Part shown: positions 46,415 to 55,733 of the stretch, in pieces
Numbering within the stretch: position 1 is the first letter of the stretch
How the letters are laid out: every line of letters begins with the position of its first letter
Source: Eubacterium plexicaudatum ASF492
Lineage (GTDB): Bacteria; Bacillota; Clostridia; Lachnospirales; Lachnospiraceae
Length of the DNA stretch: 64,000 bases
NCBI RefSeq assembly: GCF_000364225.2
Contig: NZ_AQFT02000001.1
Span: 3,305,501 to 3,369,500, forward strand
Direction of reading: 5' to 3'
Notes under the pieces: model-generated
Told to the model about the DNA's origin: nothing
Seen by the model: only the letters and a program-made list of their open reading frames with translations
Databases searched by the model: none
Position numbers and translations under genes: made by a program

Positions 46415-46900
46415 TTAATAATCATCCAATCTGAATGCATCCGGCGGCATATATTTTATCAGTTCATAAATGTGATATTTTTTCTTTATTTCTTCCGGAA
46501 GGTTCGGATAGAACGTTTTGGACGCATATGCAAAAACTTCATTGCCCCATAAATTTACCGTAGACAGAAGATAACCGCAGCAATCCTCATCGTAATGAAT
46601 ATGATAGGACAGCTCTTTGATCAGAAGCAGGTTCAGCGCTGTTTCTGTCCGAACCTGTCCGCTGCTCAGAATAGCTCCATATTCCGCATCCAAAATCAGA
46701 CTTGCCGTTTCCGGCGGCTGACCATCCAAAATCAAATCCATCGCTACCTGTATATAAGATTTTAACGGTTCCTCAAAGTCATTGTATAACGGCAGTTTTT
46801 CAATCCCATGATTCTGCATATGCAGGATTGTCCGCATAAAATATAGAAATATTTTATCCAAATTCTCGTTTCCATACTTGCTTCTGATGCTTTCACACAT
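46415..46900 (-). CDS. Conserved-looking cytosolic protein of unknown function
   Basis: 161 aa, mostly helical, acidic, no membrane segment and no motif I recognise. Features are LPLYNDFEEPLKSYIQVAMD, AEYGAILSSG and CCGYLLSTVNLWGNEVFAY. ATG 46900 follows GGGGATAAAAAAT. It is 5 bp downstream of the TRIC/UPF0126 gene, so it is co-transcribed; a regulatory or accessory role for that channel is only a guess. Confidence 0.6.
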   Translation of the reverse strand: MCESIRSKYGNENLDKIFLYFMRTILHMQNHGIEKLPLYNDFEEPLKSYIQVAMDLILDGQPPETASLILDAEYGAILSSGQVRTETALNLLLIKELSYHIHYDEDCCGYLLSTVNLWGNEVFAYASKTFYPNLPEEIKKKYHIYELIKYMPPDAFRLDDY

Positions 46901-46905
46901 ATTTT

Positions 46906-47583
46906 TTATCCCCTTTTATGTTCGTCATTGTGTTCCTGATGCTTTGTTATTTTAGGAAGGTTCCAGCGATAGCGGGTAGCGAGAAATCTGATAAACACAA
47001 CGACCGCTACTCCCGCCGCCATAGAAACCAGTTCATCCGCAAAGGAATCCAAATATACGCATACTGCCGCCCCCGTCACGGATGCGCATGCATAAATATG
47101 CCTGGTTAATATATAAGGTTTTTCCTGTGCCATAATGTCCCGAAGAAGGCCACCGCCCACGCCTGTAATCACACCCACAAAGACAAGCAGGAATATCTGA
47201 TCATAGCCGGCATTTTTTGCGGTATTGATACCTGTTACAGTAAAAATCCCAAGTCCGATCGTGTCAAAAACAAGCATAATTTTATTATATACTTCGGTAA
47301 TTTTATTATTTTTTATGTTGTGTTTGATATAAATGATAAAAAACAGCAATACGGAAGTCGTAACTGCAGCTAACGTATATACGGGCTTTTGAAACATAAG
47401 CGGTGGTATGATTCCCAGTATTAAGTCCCGAATCATACCACCGCCTACCGATGTTGTAACGCCTAACACGCCTACACCAAATAAATCCATCTCTTTTTGA
47501 ATCGCAAGCATAGCTCCGGATGAAGCAAATGCAATGGTACCGATCAGTTCCATTGTAAAAATAAAAGTATCCAAATAATTCAT
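46906..47583 (-). CDS. UPF0126 / TRIC-type cation channel family membrane protein
   Basis: 225 aa with seven membrane helices in two homologous halves. Each half carries the family's Gly-rich kink and RD motif: SSGAMLAIQKE with VGGGMIRDLILG, and INTAKNAGYD with GVGGGLLRDIM. Bacterial TRIC relatives form K+-permeable trimers. The Lys/His-rich tail (KITKHQEHNDEHKRG) is specific. 11 bp after the ATPase gene. Confidence 0.85.
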   Translation of the reverse strand: MNYLDTFIFTMELIGTIAFASSGAMLAIQKEMDLFGVGVLGVTTSVGGGMIRDLILGIIPPLMFQKPVYTLAAVTTSVLLFFIIYIKHNIKNNKITEVYNKIMLVFDTIGLGIFTVTGINTAKNAGYDQIFLLVFVGVITGVGGGLLRDIMAQEKPYILTRHIYACASVTGAAVCVYLDSFADELVSMAAGVAVVVFIRFLATRYRWNLPKITKHQEHNDEHKRG

Positions 47584-47594
47584 GAGTCCCTGCC

Positions 47595-49202
47595 TTAATG
47601 ATCACTGTTGTTTTTACTAACACTTTTTTGATACTGCTCAATCACACACGTATGTTCTTTTGTTGCTTTGTCATAATCAATCCCTACCATTAATATTTCT
47701 CCCGCATATTCCTCCAGTGATCTTGGATACTGCCGCTCCTTGATCTGTGCAATCGCAGCCCGCACGCCCTTATTCCATTTTAATTCTACCAGAATAACCG
47801 GCAAGCCTGCATTTTGTGGCAACGGCAAAAATACCAGATCCGCAAAGCCTTTTCCGCATGGAAATTCACGAATTGCTTTGTGATACGTCCTTAGCGACGC
47901 CAGCATAGCGATCATAACGACACAGCAAAGTGAATTTTCGTCATTGTAACGAATACCGGAAACAAACTCGTTATGCATCAGCTGTATCAACTGCCCGACG
48001 CGGGCTTGATCTGCATTTTGTATCGATAATAATACTTCCTGCGAATATCCTGTAAATTCTGTAAATCGATCATAACACCCATAGGAAGCGTAGTCTTCAA
48101 ATACCTTTTGAATCTCTTTATTCGGAATGGATGCTTCCTGTGTCGTGCCGTCATATGCAAAATATCCCAAATGAATCAGCGTTGTGAGCACCTGATCTTT
48201 ATTTGTAAATGTATGCATATCGTTTTTACAGCCATGGACATTCAGTCGAATCTTTTCACCGGAAAGCATGAGCAAAATACGATCCAATACACCATGCATA
48301 TTGATATTGATCAATTCCCTGATATCGTCATAGGTTCCGGTTTCTGTCCAATATTGGTCAAATTCCTTATTGGAAACTGCCTCTACAACCGACAGCGGGT
48401 TATACATTGCCGTACCATTCAGATGATAACCATTATACCATTCCTTCATCTGCGCAAAATCAACGTGATATTTCTTACACAGCCCCAGTGTCTCCTTCTC
48501 TGTAAAACCAATATACGGCCCAAAATCCTTTGGCTTTACCATTGTAAACTCTCTAAAATTATTGACTGCTGACTGTCCCTTTGCCCGTATCATAGGCAGA
48601 ATACCCGTAAGGTATGCCAGTCGGATATAATCCCTGGCGTCACTGTTCTTAAATAAGCCACGCAAAAGCTCAATATATTCCTCTCTCTCCCGCCTGTCCT
48701 TTCCCAACTCCCTGATCGGATAATCCCACTCGTCAAAAACAACCACAAACTGACTGCCGGTTTCGTAATAAATTTTCGCCAACGATTCCGCTAACGTCTC
48801 CCGGCCTGTGATCACCTGCGGATATTCTGTGCACAGCTCCTTTACAATATTTTGTTCGATATATTCGTTCGGAGCTTCGCGTTTTTTATATGCCTCCGTA
48901 TATTGTGCCTGGATATCTACAAATATTGTATCATATTGATTGAGCGATTCCAAAAACAATGCGTCCTTCACACAGGCAAGCGTTTCAAACAAGCTTTGGG
49001 AGTCTGCGCCTTTACTGAAATAGGCAACCAGCATATCTGCCGTTACCGACTTTCCAAATCTGCGCGGCCTGCTGTTGCAGACAAATTTTTCACTATCATC
49101 CAGCTCCAGCAGCTTATTGAGAAATGCCGTCTTGTCCACAAAGTATTTCGTTTTTGTAAACCTGGCAAATTTCTCGTTACCTTTATTTAAAAATCTTCGC
49201 AT
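47595..49202 (-). CDS. AAA-ATPase-like / PD-(D/E)XK nuclease protein
   Basis: 535 aa, intact. The N-terminal part is the AAA-ATPase-like domain of this family: TKTKYFVDKTAFLNKLL, SRPRRFGKSVTADMLVAYF (phosphate loop without a classic Walker A) and Walker B-like VVVFDEWDYPI. The C-terminus (VILVELKWNKGVRAAIAQIKE) is the DUF1703-type PD-(D/E)XK nuclease with the E-x-K pair. Such proteins are multi-copy in gut Clostridia and Bacteroidetes; role is unknown, possibly selfish or defence-related. Confidence 0.85.
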   Translation of the reverse strand: MRRFLNKGNEKFARFTKTKYFVDKTAFLNKLLELDDSEKFVCNSRPRRFGKSVTADMLVAYFSKGADSQSLFETLACVKDALFLESLNQYDTIFVDIQAQYTEAYKKREAPNEYIEQNIVKELCTEYPQVITGRETLAESLAKIYYETGSQFVVVFDEWDYPIRELGKDRREREEYIELLRGLFKNSDARDYIRLAYLTGILPMIRAKGQSAVNNFREFTMVKPKDFGPYIGFTEKETLGLCKKYHVDFAQMKEWYNGYHLNGTAMYNPLSVVEAVSNKEFDQYWTETGTYDDIRELININMHGVLDRILLMLSGEKIRLNVHGCKNDMHTFTNKDQVLTTLIHLGYFAYDGTTQEASIPNKEIQKVFEDYASYGCYDRFTEFTGYSQEVLLSIQNADQARVGQLIQLMHNEFVSGIRYNDENSLCCVVMIAMLASLRTYHKAIREFPCGKGFADLVFLPLPQNAGLPVILVELKWNKGVRAAIAQIKERQYPRSLEEYAGEILMVGIDYDKATKEHTCVIEQYQKSVSKNNSDH

Positions 49203-49344
49203 TGCAGTCTCCTTTTAAAAATGGTTTTCTTTATTGTAACCGAAGATCGGAGAAAAAGCAAAGATTTCGTTTCCATGACTTATTATGTTATAGGGAGCAA
49301 AGAAGAAAAGAGAAATTAAATTTTGCAGAAAATAACAGGCAGGT

Positions 49345-49385
49345 GGAAAGCATCACGAAAAGTCAGACTTTTGGCAATGCTTTCC
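49345..49385. repeat. Nested hairpin downstream of mgtC-like gene
   Basis: GGAAAGCAT (49345-49353) pairs with ATGCTTTCC (49377-49385), and inside it AAAAG pairs with CTTTT. No T-run follows directly on either strand, so a terminator role is uncertain. The surrounding 49203-49432 has no gene. Confidence 0.5.
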
Positions 49386-49432
49386 CTTTGCAGAAAAAGA
49401 ATATTTTTTAGTTTTTGTAAACGGCGCCTCAC

Positions 49433-50131
49433 TTAAAAAATCTGCTTAACTGCATACACCCCCTGCATTTTTTCAAGATAATAGACAACCTGCGCATTAC
49501 TGCGATCTTCCGGAAGCTTTAAGGAGATGACCGCATTGTATACCCCGCCATCCTTTGGCTCGTTCAAGATCACATTGCCGACTTTCAGCCCGAACGCCTC
49601 CGCAGCAGAACGGATTTCCTGGAGCTTTACCACATCATGGAACTCGACATAGACACGCATCCACATATCATTGTGCGTAAAATGGTCGGAAATACCACGA
49701 AACTTTGTCACAACGATATAAACCGCTCCCGTAGCAAGGATACCGCCCACATAAAACCCAATCCCAATCGCAAGGCCGATACACGCGGCAGCCCACAAGC
49801 CTGCCGCTGTCGTCAGCCCTCGGATCTTTGTATTGCCTTCAATAATAATGCTGCCCGCTCCCAAAAACCCGATCCCGCTGACGACCTGGGCGCCCAGCCT
49901 GGCCGGATCTCCGGTATGAAACTCCTCATACATATATTCTCCTGTCAGCATCACAAGCGCCGCGCTCATGCACACCAGCGAATAGGTGCGCATCCCAGCC
50001 GAACGGTTTGCCTTGCCCCGTTCGATGCCCAGGATTCCCCCACATAAAATGGAAAGGGAGAGCCGCAGGATACCGGAAAAAATACGCATATTTTCAGCTT
50101 CACTGATCAAATTTAAAAACCACTGTCCCAT
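49433..50131 (-). CDS. MgtC/SapB family membrane protein
   Basis: 232 aa. Four or five helices with the family signatures LCGGILGIERGKANRSAGMRTY, GAQVVSGIGFLGAGSII and IRGLTTAAGLWAAA, then a cytosolic ACT-like domain of about 80 residues. MgtC proteins help survival under low Mg2+ or acid stress by limiting the ATP synthase in some bacteria; in Clostridia the role is unproven. Codon choice here and on to about 55.3 kb looks different from the fab region (more GATC, AAG), suggesting another origin. Confidence 0.9.
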   Translation of the reverse strand: MGQWFLNLISEAENMRIFSGILRLSLSILCGGILGIERGKANRSAGMRTYSLVCMSAALVMLTGEYMYEEFHTGDPARLGAQVVSGIGFLGAGSIIIEGNTKIRGLTTAAGLWAAACIGLAIGIGFYVGGILATGAVYIVVTKFRGISDHFTHNDMWMRVYVEFHDVVKLQEIRSAAEAFGLKVGNVILNEPKDGGVYNAVISLKLPEDRSNAQVVYYLEKMQGVYAVKQIF

Positions 50132-50159
50132 GCGGACGCCCCCTTTCCAATCTGAAAGT

Positions 50160-51600
50160 TTAGTTTCTTGCTCCCCGTCTTTCCAGCCGCCTCTGCTTTA
50201 TTTTCTTAATCTTTTCCATACCGCTGCCCTGCCCGAAATACAATGCGACGGAAGATAAGATCATCAAAACGACTGTATAGACAAAGCTCATCGCCCTGGC
50301 ATCCACAGATGCGGATTCATCGGACGCTGCTTTGATCACAATACCAAGCGGCTGCAGCAGCGGATGATACAGGAATACCGACATATCATAGTCCGACAGC
50401 AGTCCGTTAAATTTTAAGATCACAACCGACATGACCATCGGGAAGATTACCGGAAGGATCACCTTGCGCATCGTAGTAAACGCGCCTGCACCCATGCATT
50501 TTGCTGCTTCCTCCAAGTCGCCGTCCAGCGAGAAGAAAGCCGCTTTGATCATCCGGTAGGAAAACGGCAGCTTGATCACCGTATAGCCAATCAATAAGAT
50601 CACGGTCGTTCCTACAAGCACCTTGTTGAAGATCAGCGGATTTTTATCGCCATAAGCTACAGTAAGTCCTAACGCAATCAATGTGCTCGGCAAAAGCCAT
50701 GGAACCAGCACGCCGTATTCAAACAATACATTCAGCTTGTTTTTGGACTTCTGCACAAACCGGACGCAGACCACCGAGACTGCCGCCGCAAGTACTGCCG
50801 CCAAAATGGAATATACGATACTTACAATATATGGCTCGATCGCTTCCATCGAGGTAAACAGCTTTTTGTAATTATCCAGTGTAAAGGAAGCTGCGGTCAG
50901 TTCTCCTGTCTTGATCGTTAAAGAATCGCAGAAGGAATACAGCACTACAAGCACGATCGGCACCGTATAGATCGCAAACATCACATAAGCTACGACATGA
51001 GCCAGCACATTCAGCGCCGGGTTTTGGATTTTTTGCTTCGTCAGCTTCGCTTTTGTCTTTGATACCGAAATATAGTTGCCGCCCTTTTCGATTTTACTGA
51101 AAACAGACAGCAAAATGATCGTCGCCACACCGAGGATGATCGCCAGAAACGCCGCCACTTCCCTCGAATACGTGGATCTGGAAAACGTAATGATCATCGG
51201 GTTGATCGTCTGAAAGTTCTCCCCGCCGATAATGACCGGAGCCGCCATAGCGCCAAGTCCGGTTAAAAACGTCAAAATCGTAATTGCAAAAAACGTAGGC
51301 TTTAATACTGGCATAACGATCTGAAATAAAATCGCTCCGCCCGAAGAACCCATATTTTTCGCTGCTTCGATCGTATGATAGTCCAGACTGTGGATCGCAT
51401 TTTTCAAAAACATCATATGATTTTGCGTACAGGCAAACGTCATAACAAACACGACAGCACCATAGCCTACAAACCAAGACGGATTCATATTCGGGAACAC
51501 CTGCAGCAAAAGCTTTGTCAGCAGCCCTTTTTCGCCGTACACATATTTATATCCGGATACAAGGACAACGCCGCCGTATACGAGAATGCTTCGGAAATCC
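50160..51600 (-). pseudogene. ABC transporter permease (two permease domains), 5' truncated
   Basis: The frame is open from within the LacI gene: SILVYGGVVLVSGYKYVYG, then FVGYGAVVFVMTF and the first EAA-like loop HTIEAAKNMGSSGGAILFQ. A second permease half follows with ALGLTVAYGD and its own EAA loop DLEEAAKCMGAGAFTTMRK. The layout matches fused iron(III)- or phosphonate-type permeases (about 550 aa); here the first ~80 residues are absent. The truncated gene begins inside the LacI-type regulator. Binding protein and ATPase genes are not in the window. Confidence 0.7.
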
Positions 51601-52038
51601 CTTCACATATCTGTCCAGCATCATGATCCGCGTCCCTTCCGGAACCGACGCCTTATTTTTCAACAGCGAGCTTACAAGGATCACCGCTGTCGGATTACGG
51701 GAGAGCGCCTTGCTTAACAGCCTTTGCTCCACATATTCCAGCCCGTTCGTACACAAAAGCTCCAGCGTGATCTCCTGCCGCCCAAGCTCCTGTTCAATAC
51801 CTGCATACAGCTCGCTGTATTTTGTCATATCGATCCTTGGCACAATAACACAGATATGCCTGGATGTACCGCTCCTTAGCTGACTCGCCTGCGAATTAAT
51901 CTGATATCCAAGCTCCTTTGCCGCCTGCTCGACAAGCTTGATCTTTTCTGCACTGACATTCCCTCTGCGGTTGAGTACATTGGACACCGTCCCATGGGAT
52001 ACCCCTGCGCGCTTTGCAATATCTTTAATCGTTGGCAT
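51547..52038 (-). pseudogene. LacI-family regulator truncated by a deletion junction
   Basis: The HTH (MPTIKDIAKRAGVSHGTVSNVLNRRG) and the first part of the sugar-binding domain (RHICVIVPRIDMTKYSELYAG, EGTRIMMLDRYVKG) are normal. After RYVKG, near 51600, the DNA switches to an ABC permease read out of frame, giving a false tail of 14 residues. About 180 residues are lost. DNA binding might survive but dimer and effector sites would not. Confidence 0.8.
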
Positions 52039-52121
52039 ACGCAGACTCTATGCCTGATAAGATGCTTGCAGGTTTGATCTTATCTCGTTTGTTTTTATCC
52101 ATGTTGTTTGTTCCTTTTTCC

Positions 52122-52133
52122 GTTATCAATAAC
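52122..52133. promoter_or_regulatory. Candidate LacI-type operator upstream of the truncated regulator
   Basis: GTTAT-CA-ATAAC is a 12-bp dyad with 5-bp arms about 85 bp before the LacI start. A second dyad GATAAGA / TCTTATC lies between, near 52058-52086. Either could be an autoregulatory site. Confidence 0.35.
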
Positions 52134-52157
52134 ATTTCCATATCTGTTACTCATTGT

Positions 52158-52973
52158 CTAAAATTTTCCACCCCCTCCTCCATGTGTTGCGCCGGAAGAT
52201 GATCTATGTGTGGAAGAACCGCCTGTACGTTCCTTATCCTTCGGTCTTTCTCTGCGTTCCATATGCCGATATAAAAACATATCTTTTTCTTTCGTCAGCC
52301 TCATACTGTTCTCTGCCACATAACTGCCTGCCGCCGACTGACTGTACACAGACTTTAGCCTGCTTCTCATCGTTTCTACCACTATAAGCGAAATCAAAAA
52401 GCCTGCACCAAAAGCAATCATAAAATATTTGAAAAACGCAAACGGTTTTTTTGGAAGCTGCCCGTCATCATATGCCTTTCCCGCTCTTGCCTGCGTCAGA
52501 TAATCATCACACAGCTGGGCAAATATCGTAAACGCTGCCGCATATTCCCCCTTCTTTAGATCCTTTAGAAACTGTTCTGACATATACTTAAGGCCTGCGT
52601 CTGTTACTGCTGTGATCCCAAAGCCGCTCGTTGTTATATACCAATCTCGTTCTTCCATACTGATCAAAAAAAGTATCCCGTCTTTGTCATCACCAAAGCC
52701 GTAGCCTTTCTGATCGTAAAGATCGTCGGCGTATTCCATTGCAGATTTTCCTTGCAACGATTTTCTTGTGGCTACTACAATATCCGCCTGCTGCCTTATA
52801 CTGATCTCGTTGAGCAGCTCCAACAGCTGGGCTTCCTCGGCGTCTGTAAGCAGATCCGCCTGATCCGTAAGCCTTGGCCCGGCGTCCTTAGCAGCAAATA
52901 CCGGACATAGGAAAGCAACCGACAGTAGTAGAGCCAAGCATACGATATACCATCTCTTTTGTATCCTCTGCAT
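52158..52973 (-). CDS. ydjH: TPM-domain membrane protein, YdjH-like
   Basis: 271 aa. Signal peptide (YIVCLALLLSVAFLCPVFA), an extracytoplasmic TPM domain (DQADLLTDAEEAQLLELLNE, GYGFGDDKDGILFLISMEER), one membrane helix near residues 175-195 (YFMIAFGAGFLISLIVVE), and a Ser/Gly-rich end in GATHGGGGGKF. In B. subtilis the homologue YdjH works with YdjG and YdjI in a PspA-linked membrane stress system. ATG 52973 is chosen because of AGGAGGAGAGG; it overlaps nothing, 11 bp after ydjG. Confidence 0.8.
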   Translation of the reverse strand: MQRIQKRWYIVCLALLLSVAFLCPVFAAKDAGPRLTDQADLLTDAEEAQLLELLNEISIRQQADIVVATRKSLQGKSAMEYADDLYDQKGYGFGDDKDGILFLISMEERDWYITTSGFGITAVTDAGLKYMSEQFLKDLKKGEYAAAFTIFAQLCDDYLTQARAGKAYDDGQLPKKPFAFFKYFMIAFGAGFLISLIVVETMRSRLKSVYSQSAAGSYVAENSMRLTKEKDMFLYRHMERRERPKDKERTGGSSTHRSSSGATHGGGGGKF

Positions 52974-52984
52974 CCTCTCTCCTC

Positions 52985-54070
52985 CTATATCATCCATATG
53001 ATGTAGAAAAGAATATACAGCACCGCACCTGTGATCCCTGTAAGTCCAAGCAGCCATTTCAGGTACGCAGCCTTATCAAGCGGCAGATCTCCCGCCATTT
53101 TCCCGCTTTGACCGTTCATGGCAAAAAGATAATTTTGCCCGTTCCATGTCGTACTCAGCAGCCAGACCGGAAATAGTGCATATTTTACTTTGCCATTGTG
53201 CAGCCGGATGCTTCCTGCCTCTTTCCTGACAGTTGCATAACCGCGCACCGTTGCGTCAAAAGCCTCCTGCGCGCTTTTTTGGATCCGCTCATTGGCGCGC
53301 CCGATGCTTTCTTTACTATCCACATCATATTTGTCCGCCAGATAGCCTGCCAGATACGCAGTCTGAAAATCCACCGCTTTTGAAAAATCAAAAGGCTCCA
53401 GTGATTCCATTAAATCATCGGCCATTTTTGTCGAACCGTCTACCGGAACGTGCTTAAATTCCATACTTCCGCCCCTGCTGACATGATAATAATCTGTTTC
53501 GGTATAAAAATACCTGCTGTCGCTCCATGTCCGCACTTTGGTTGCCTTGTAGCGCATATCTACATCGGCTCCTGCATCAAACAGCCAAAACGGAACATAT
53601 ATGCCTTTTACCTCATTCACATGGTTTTCGTCTTTAAATGCTTTTGGAAGCAGCCGTTTGCCGGCATAAAAATTGGATAGCGCCTGTTTTGCGGCTTTTT
53701 TATCCAACTGAAACGGTATCACATGATCCGGCCTTCGCGCGCCTGCAAACTGTCCCATCATAACTACCGGATTTCCGCAAAACGGGCAGGATGTAGCCGC
53801 CGTATTTTCATCACACGCAATCTCCCCGCCGCAAGATCTGCAGACATAAGAACGCAGACCGTCTGCCTCGCCGTCCTGCCACTCGCTTGCGGCAGCCTCT
53901 TCCCATTTCAGTTCATCTGGCTGATCGTTTTTCAGCTCGCTGTCATAGCCTGCCAGCGTTGCCACCTCAAATTCCGTATCGCAGTATGGACACTTCATTT
54001 TCTGCGACATACTGTCAAAAGCAATGGCACCGCCGCAGCACGGACATTTATATTCTTGTATTGCTGCCAT
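52985..54070 (-). CDS. ydjG: Zinc-ribbon membrane protein, YdjG-like
   Basis: 361 aa. Two TFIIB-type zinc ribbons at the N-terminus (CPCCGGAIAFD...CPYC, and CRSCGGEI...CPFCG), a large central domain with GIYVPFWLFDA and FPVWLLSTTWNGQNYLFAMNG, and one C-terminal membrane helix (LLGLTGITGAVLYILFYIIWM). This order matches YdjG of B. subtilis. It lies between ydjI-like and ydjH-like genes in the same order of partners. Confidence 0.8.
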   Translation of the reverse strand: MAAIQEYKCPCCGGAIAFDSMSQKMKCPYCDTEFEVATLAGYDSELKNDQPDELKWEEAAASEWQDGEADGLRSYVCRSCGGEIACDENTAATSCPFCGNPVVMMGQFAGARRPDHVIPFQLDKKAAKQALSNFYAGKRLLPKAFKDENHVNEVKGIYVPFWLFDAGADVDMRYKATKVRTWSDSRYFYTETDYYHVSRGGSMEFKHVPVDGSTKMADDLMESLEPFDFSKAVDFQTAYLAGYLADKYDVDSKESIGRANERIQKSAQEAFDATVRGYATVRKEAGSIRLHNGKVKYALFPVWLLSTTWNGQNYLFAMNGQSGKMAGDLPLDKAAYLKWLLGLTGITGAVLYILFYIIWMI

Positions 54071-54108
54071 TTTCTTTCCTCGTAACTTCCTGTTTTTTCA
54101 TAGATGCT

Positions 54109-55326
54109 CTAATCACATCGATAGAGCGGCGTACCCACTGGTTTCTTAGAGCCACAGTTCTGACAGAACTTTCCCTTATTTAACGTACCGCAGGAGCAAG
54201 TCCATCCGGCGCCGTTTACCGGTTTTGCAGCGCCGCATTCCGGACAGAAATTGCCAGATGCCGACGCTCCGCACGCACATCTCCATGCTTCCGTCTGCGC
54301 CTGCTGCTGTCCTGTCTGCTGCCCCATCGCAAACAGGTTTTGTGCATTCATGCCGCCTCCCGCATTCATCGCCATGCCCATGCCTACAAAACCATTCATC
54401 GCTCCGGCAGGATTAGCCGCTGCTGCTTTCATAGCATCTGCCTGCGCACCTGCCAAAGCAGCCGCTGCCATATTCGGATTTTGCATCACAGCTGTACGCT
54501 GAAGCTGTTTGATCATCTCTGCGTCTTCTTCCGGCAGAGTTACCGAACCAAGCGCAATGCTGACCACCTTTAATCCCCGCAGCTCCTCCCATTTCGCCGA
54601 AAGCGCGGCGTTCATCGCCTGTTCCAGTTCTGTCGTATGCAAAACGATCTGATTTGGGCGCATCTCCATCGCAGAAAGTCTGCCAAATGCAGGCTGTAAA
54701 GCACTGATAAATTCCGTTTTTAACTGGCTTTCTAATTCATCGCGCGTATAATCCTCCTGCACATTGCCGCAGACATTCGCGTAAAACAGCAATGGATTCG
54801 TTATTTTATACGAATATACCCCAGAACATCGAATCGATACATCCACATCCAGCCCGATCTTTGAATCTACCACACGGAAAGGGATCGGATTCGGCGTACC
54901 AAATTTATTGTCTGTCAGCTCCTTTGTATTAAAATAATACACACGCTGATCCTTGCCGGTATCTCCGCCATATGTAAAACGCTTGCCAATCGTCCGAAAC
55001 GTCTCTAAAATCCCTTTGGAAAGTCCGCCTGTAAAAATACTCGGCTCCGTAGACATATCATACCGGAACTCTCCTGGTTCCGCACATACCTCAACCACTT
55101 TTCCCTGTTCTACAATGATCATGCACTGACCATCAGCTACCCCAATCCCGCTTCCGTTCGAAATAATGTTGTCATTCCCTTTTTTATTTGAAGAACGGGA
55201 ACCTGTGCGTTTATGTCCTTTTGTGACCATAACATCTTTTTCCATCGCGTCGCAGTAAAAAAACTCCTTCCACTGATCCGCAAGCGTTCCGCCCAATGCG
55301 CCCCCTCCTGCTTTGATAAGTCCCAT
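54109..55326 (-). CDS. ydjI: SPFH-domain protein with C-terminal zinc ribbons, YdjI-like
   Basis: 405 aa. N-terminal MGLIKAGGGALGGTLADQWKE is characteristic of this SPFH group (YdjI, 'virion core' type). The SPFH core spans about 60-270 (DGQCMIIVEQGKVVEV, GLDVDVSIRCSGVYSYKI). A Met/Ala/Gly/Gln-rich linker leads to two ribbons, CACGASASGNFCPECG and CSCGTLNKGKFCQNCG. In B. subtilis YdjI recruits PspA to the membrane. pspA is not adjacent here. First gene of the operon; promoter annotated separately. Confidence 0.88.
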   Translation of the reverse strand: MGLIKAGGGALGGTLADQWKEFFYCDAMEKDVMVTKGHKRTGSRSSNKKGNDNIISNGSGIGVADGQCMIIVEQGKVVEVCAEPGEFRYDMSTEPSIFTGGLSKGILETFRTIGKRFTYGGDTGKDQRVYYFNTKELTDNKFGTPNPIPFRVVDSKIGLDVDVSIRCSGVYSYKITNPLLFYANVCGNVQEDYTRDELESQLKTEFISALQPAFGRLSAMEMRPNQIVLHTTELEQAMNAALSAKWEELRGLKVVSIALGSVTLPEEDAEMIKQLQRTAVMQNPNMAAAALAGAQADAMKAAAANPAGAMNGFVGMGMAMNAGGGMNAQNLFAMGQQTGQQQAQTEAWRCACGASASGNFCPECGAAKPVNGAGWTCSCGTLNKGKFCQNCGSKKPVGTPLYRCD

Positions 55327-55381
55327 AAAAATCTCCCTTCTGTATTTTATCTTTGTTGCTGGTAATCGTTACATAGGTTAC

Positions 55382-55409
55382 ATTATAATATGAAATGCCT
55401 TTTTTTCAA
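55382..55409 (-). promoter_or_regulatory. Promoter of the ydjI-ydjG-ydjH operon
   Basis: Minus strand TTGAAA (55404-55409), 16-nt spacer, TATAAT (55382-55387). Just downstream TGTAAC occurs twice, 9 bp apart (direct repeat), a possible activator or repressor site. Confidence 0.6.
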
Positions 55410-55480
55410 TTAGGATTGCAGACACGAAAAAAAGACTATCTTATCACTTTGCGTAACGGCTCAAAACCGCCCATATTTTT

Positions 55481-55520
55481 TCTTGAAAACAGGTGGCAGT
55501 CTAATATAATATAGAAAAAA
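55481..55520 (+). promoter_or_regulatory. 40-bp promoter-like repeat, copy 1
   Basis: TTGAAA (55483-55488), 16 nt, TATAAT (55505-55510), then ATAGAAAAAA. It matches 60161-60200 at 37 of 40 positions. The DNA after it differs: here a transposase fragment begins at once, suggesting the promoter was joined to a truncated gene. Confidence 0.7.
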
Positions 55521-55529
55521 CGAGGATGG

Positions 55530-55733
55530 ATGTGGGAGAGCTTGAAAAACTTCGTGGACATGACTGCGAAACAAAGTCATTCAAACGGCTGGCATTTCCT
55601 GATCCGGTACAAAGACGGGAGCATCCCGTCAGTTGCAGAAGCATACCGCAGCATACGTGATTATGGCGGATCAGACAGCCTGGATGGGACAATAGCCAGG
55701 GAATACCCAAGAAAAGGGAAAGTAAACAAAAAC
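55530..55733 (+). pseudogene. Fragment of a second, related transposase (5' side)
   Basis: The + strand reads GWHFLIRYKDGSIPSVAEAY, which parallels GWRYILRYKEGSIPTVSDEY of the IS transposases in this window but is clearly a different, + strand gene. It is interrupted at 55733 by IS copy 2. The likely continuation is at 57420-57530, where MLAFQWLTDLTVPE parallels the FLFLTDLPV block. N- and C-terminal parts are lost. Confidence 0.65.

Noticed and set aside
49433..55330. A genomic island bounded by att sites around mgtC to ydjI
   Set aside because: Codon choice looks different, but no integrase, tRNA target or flanking direct repeats were found.
55501..55710. Minus-strand 69-codon frame
   Set aside because: Overlaps the + strand transposase fragment, which matches the DDE family; the minus frame matches nothing.
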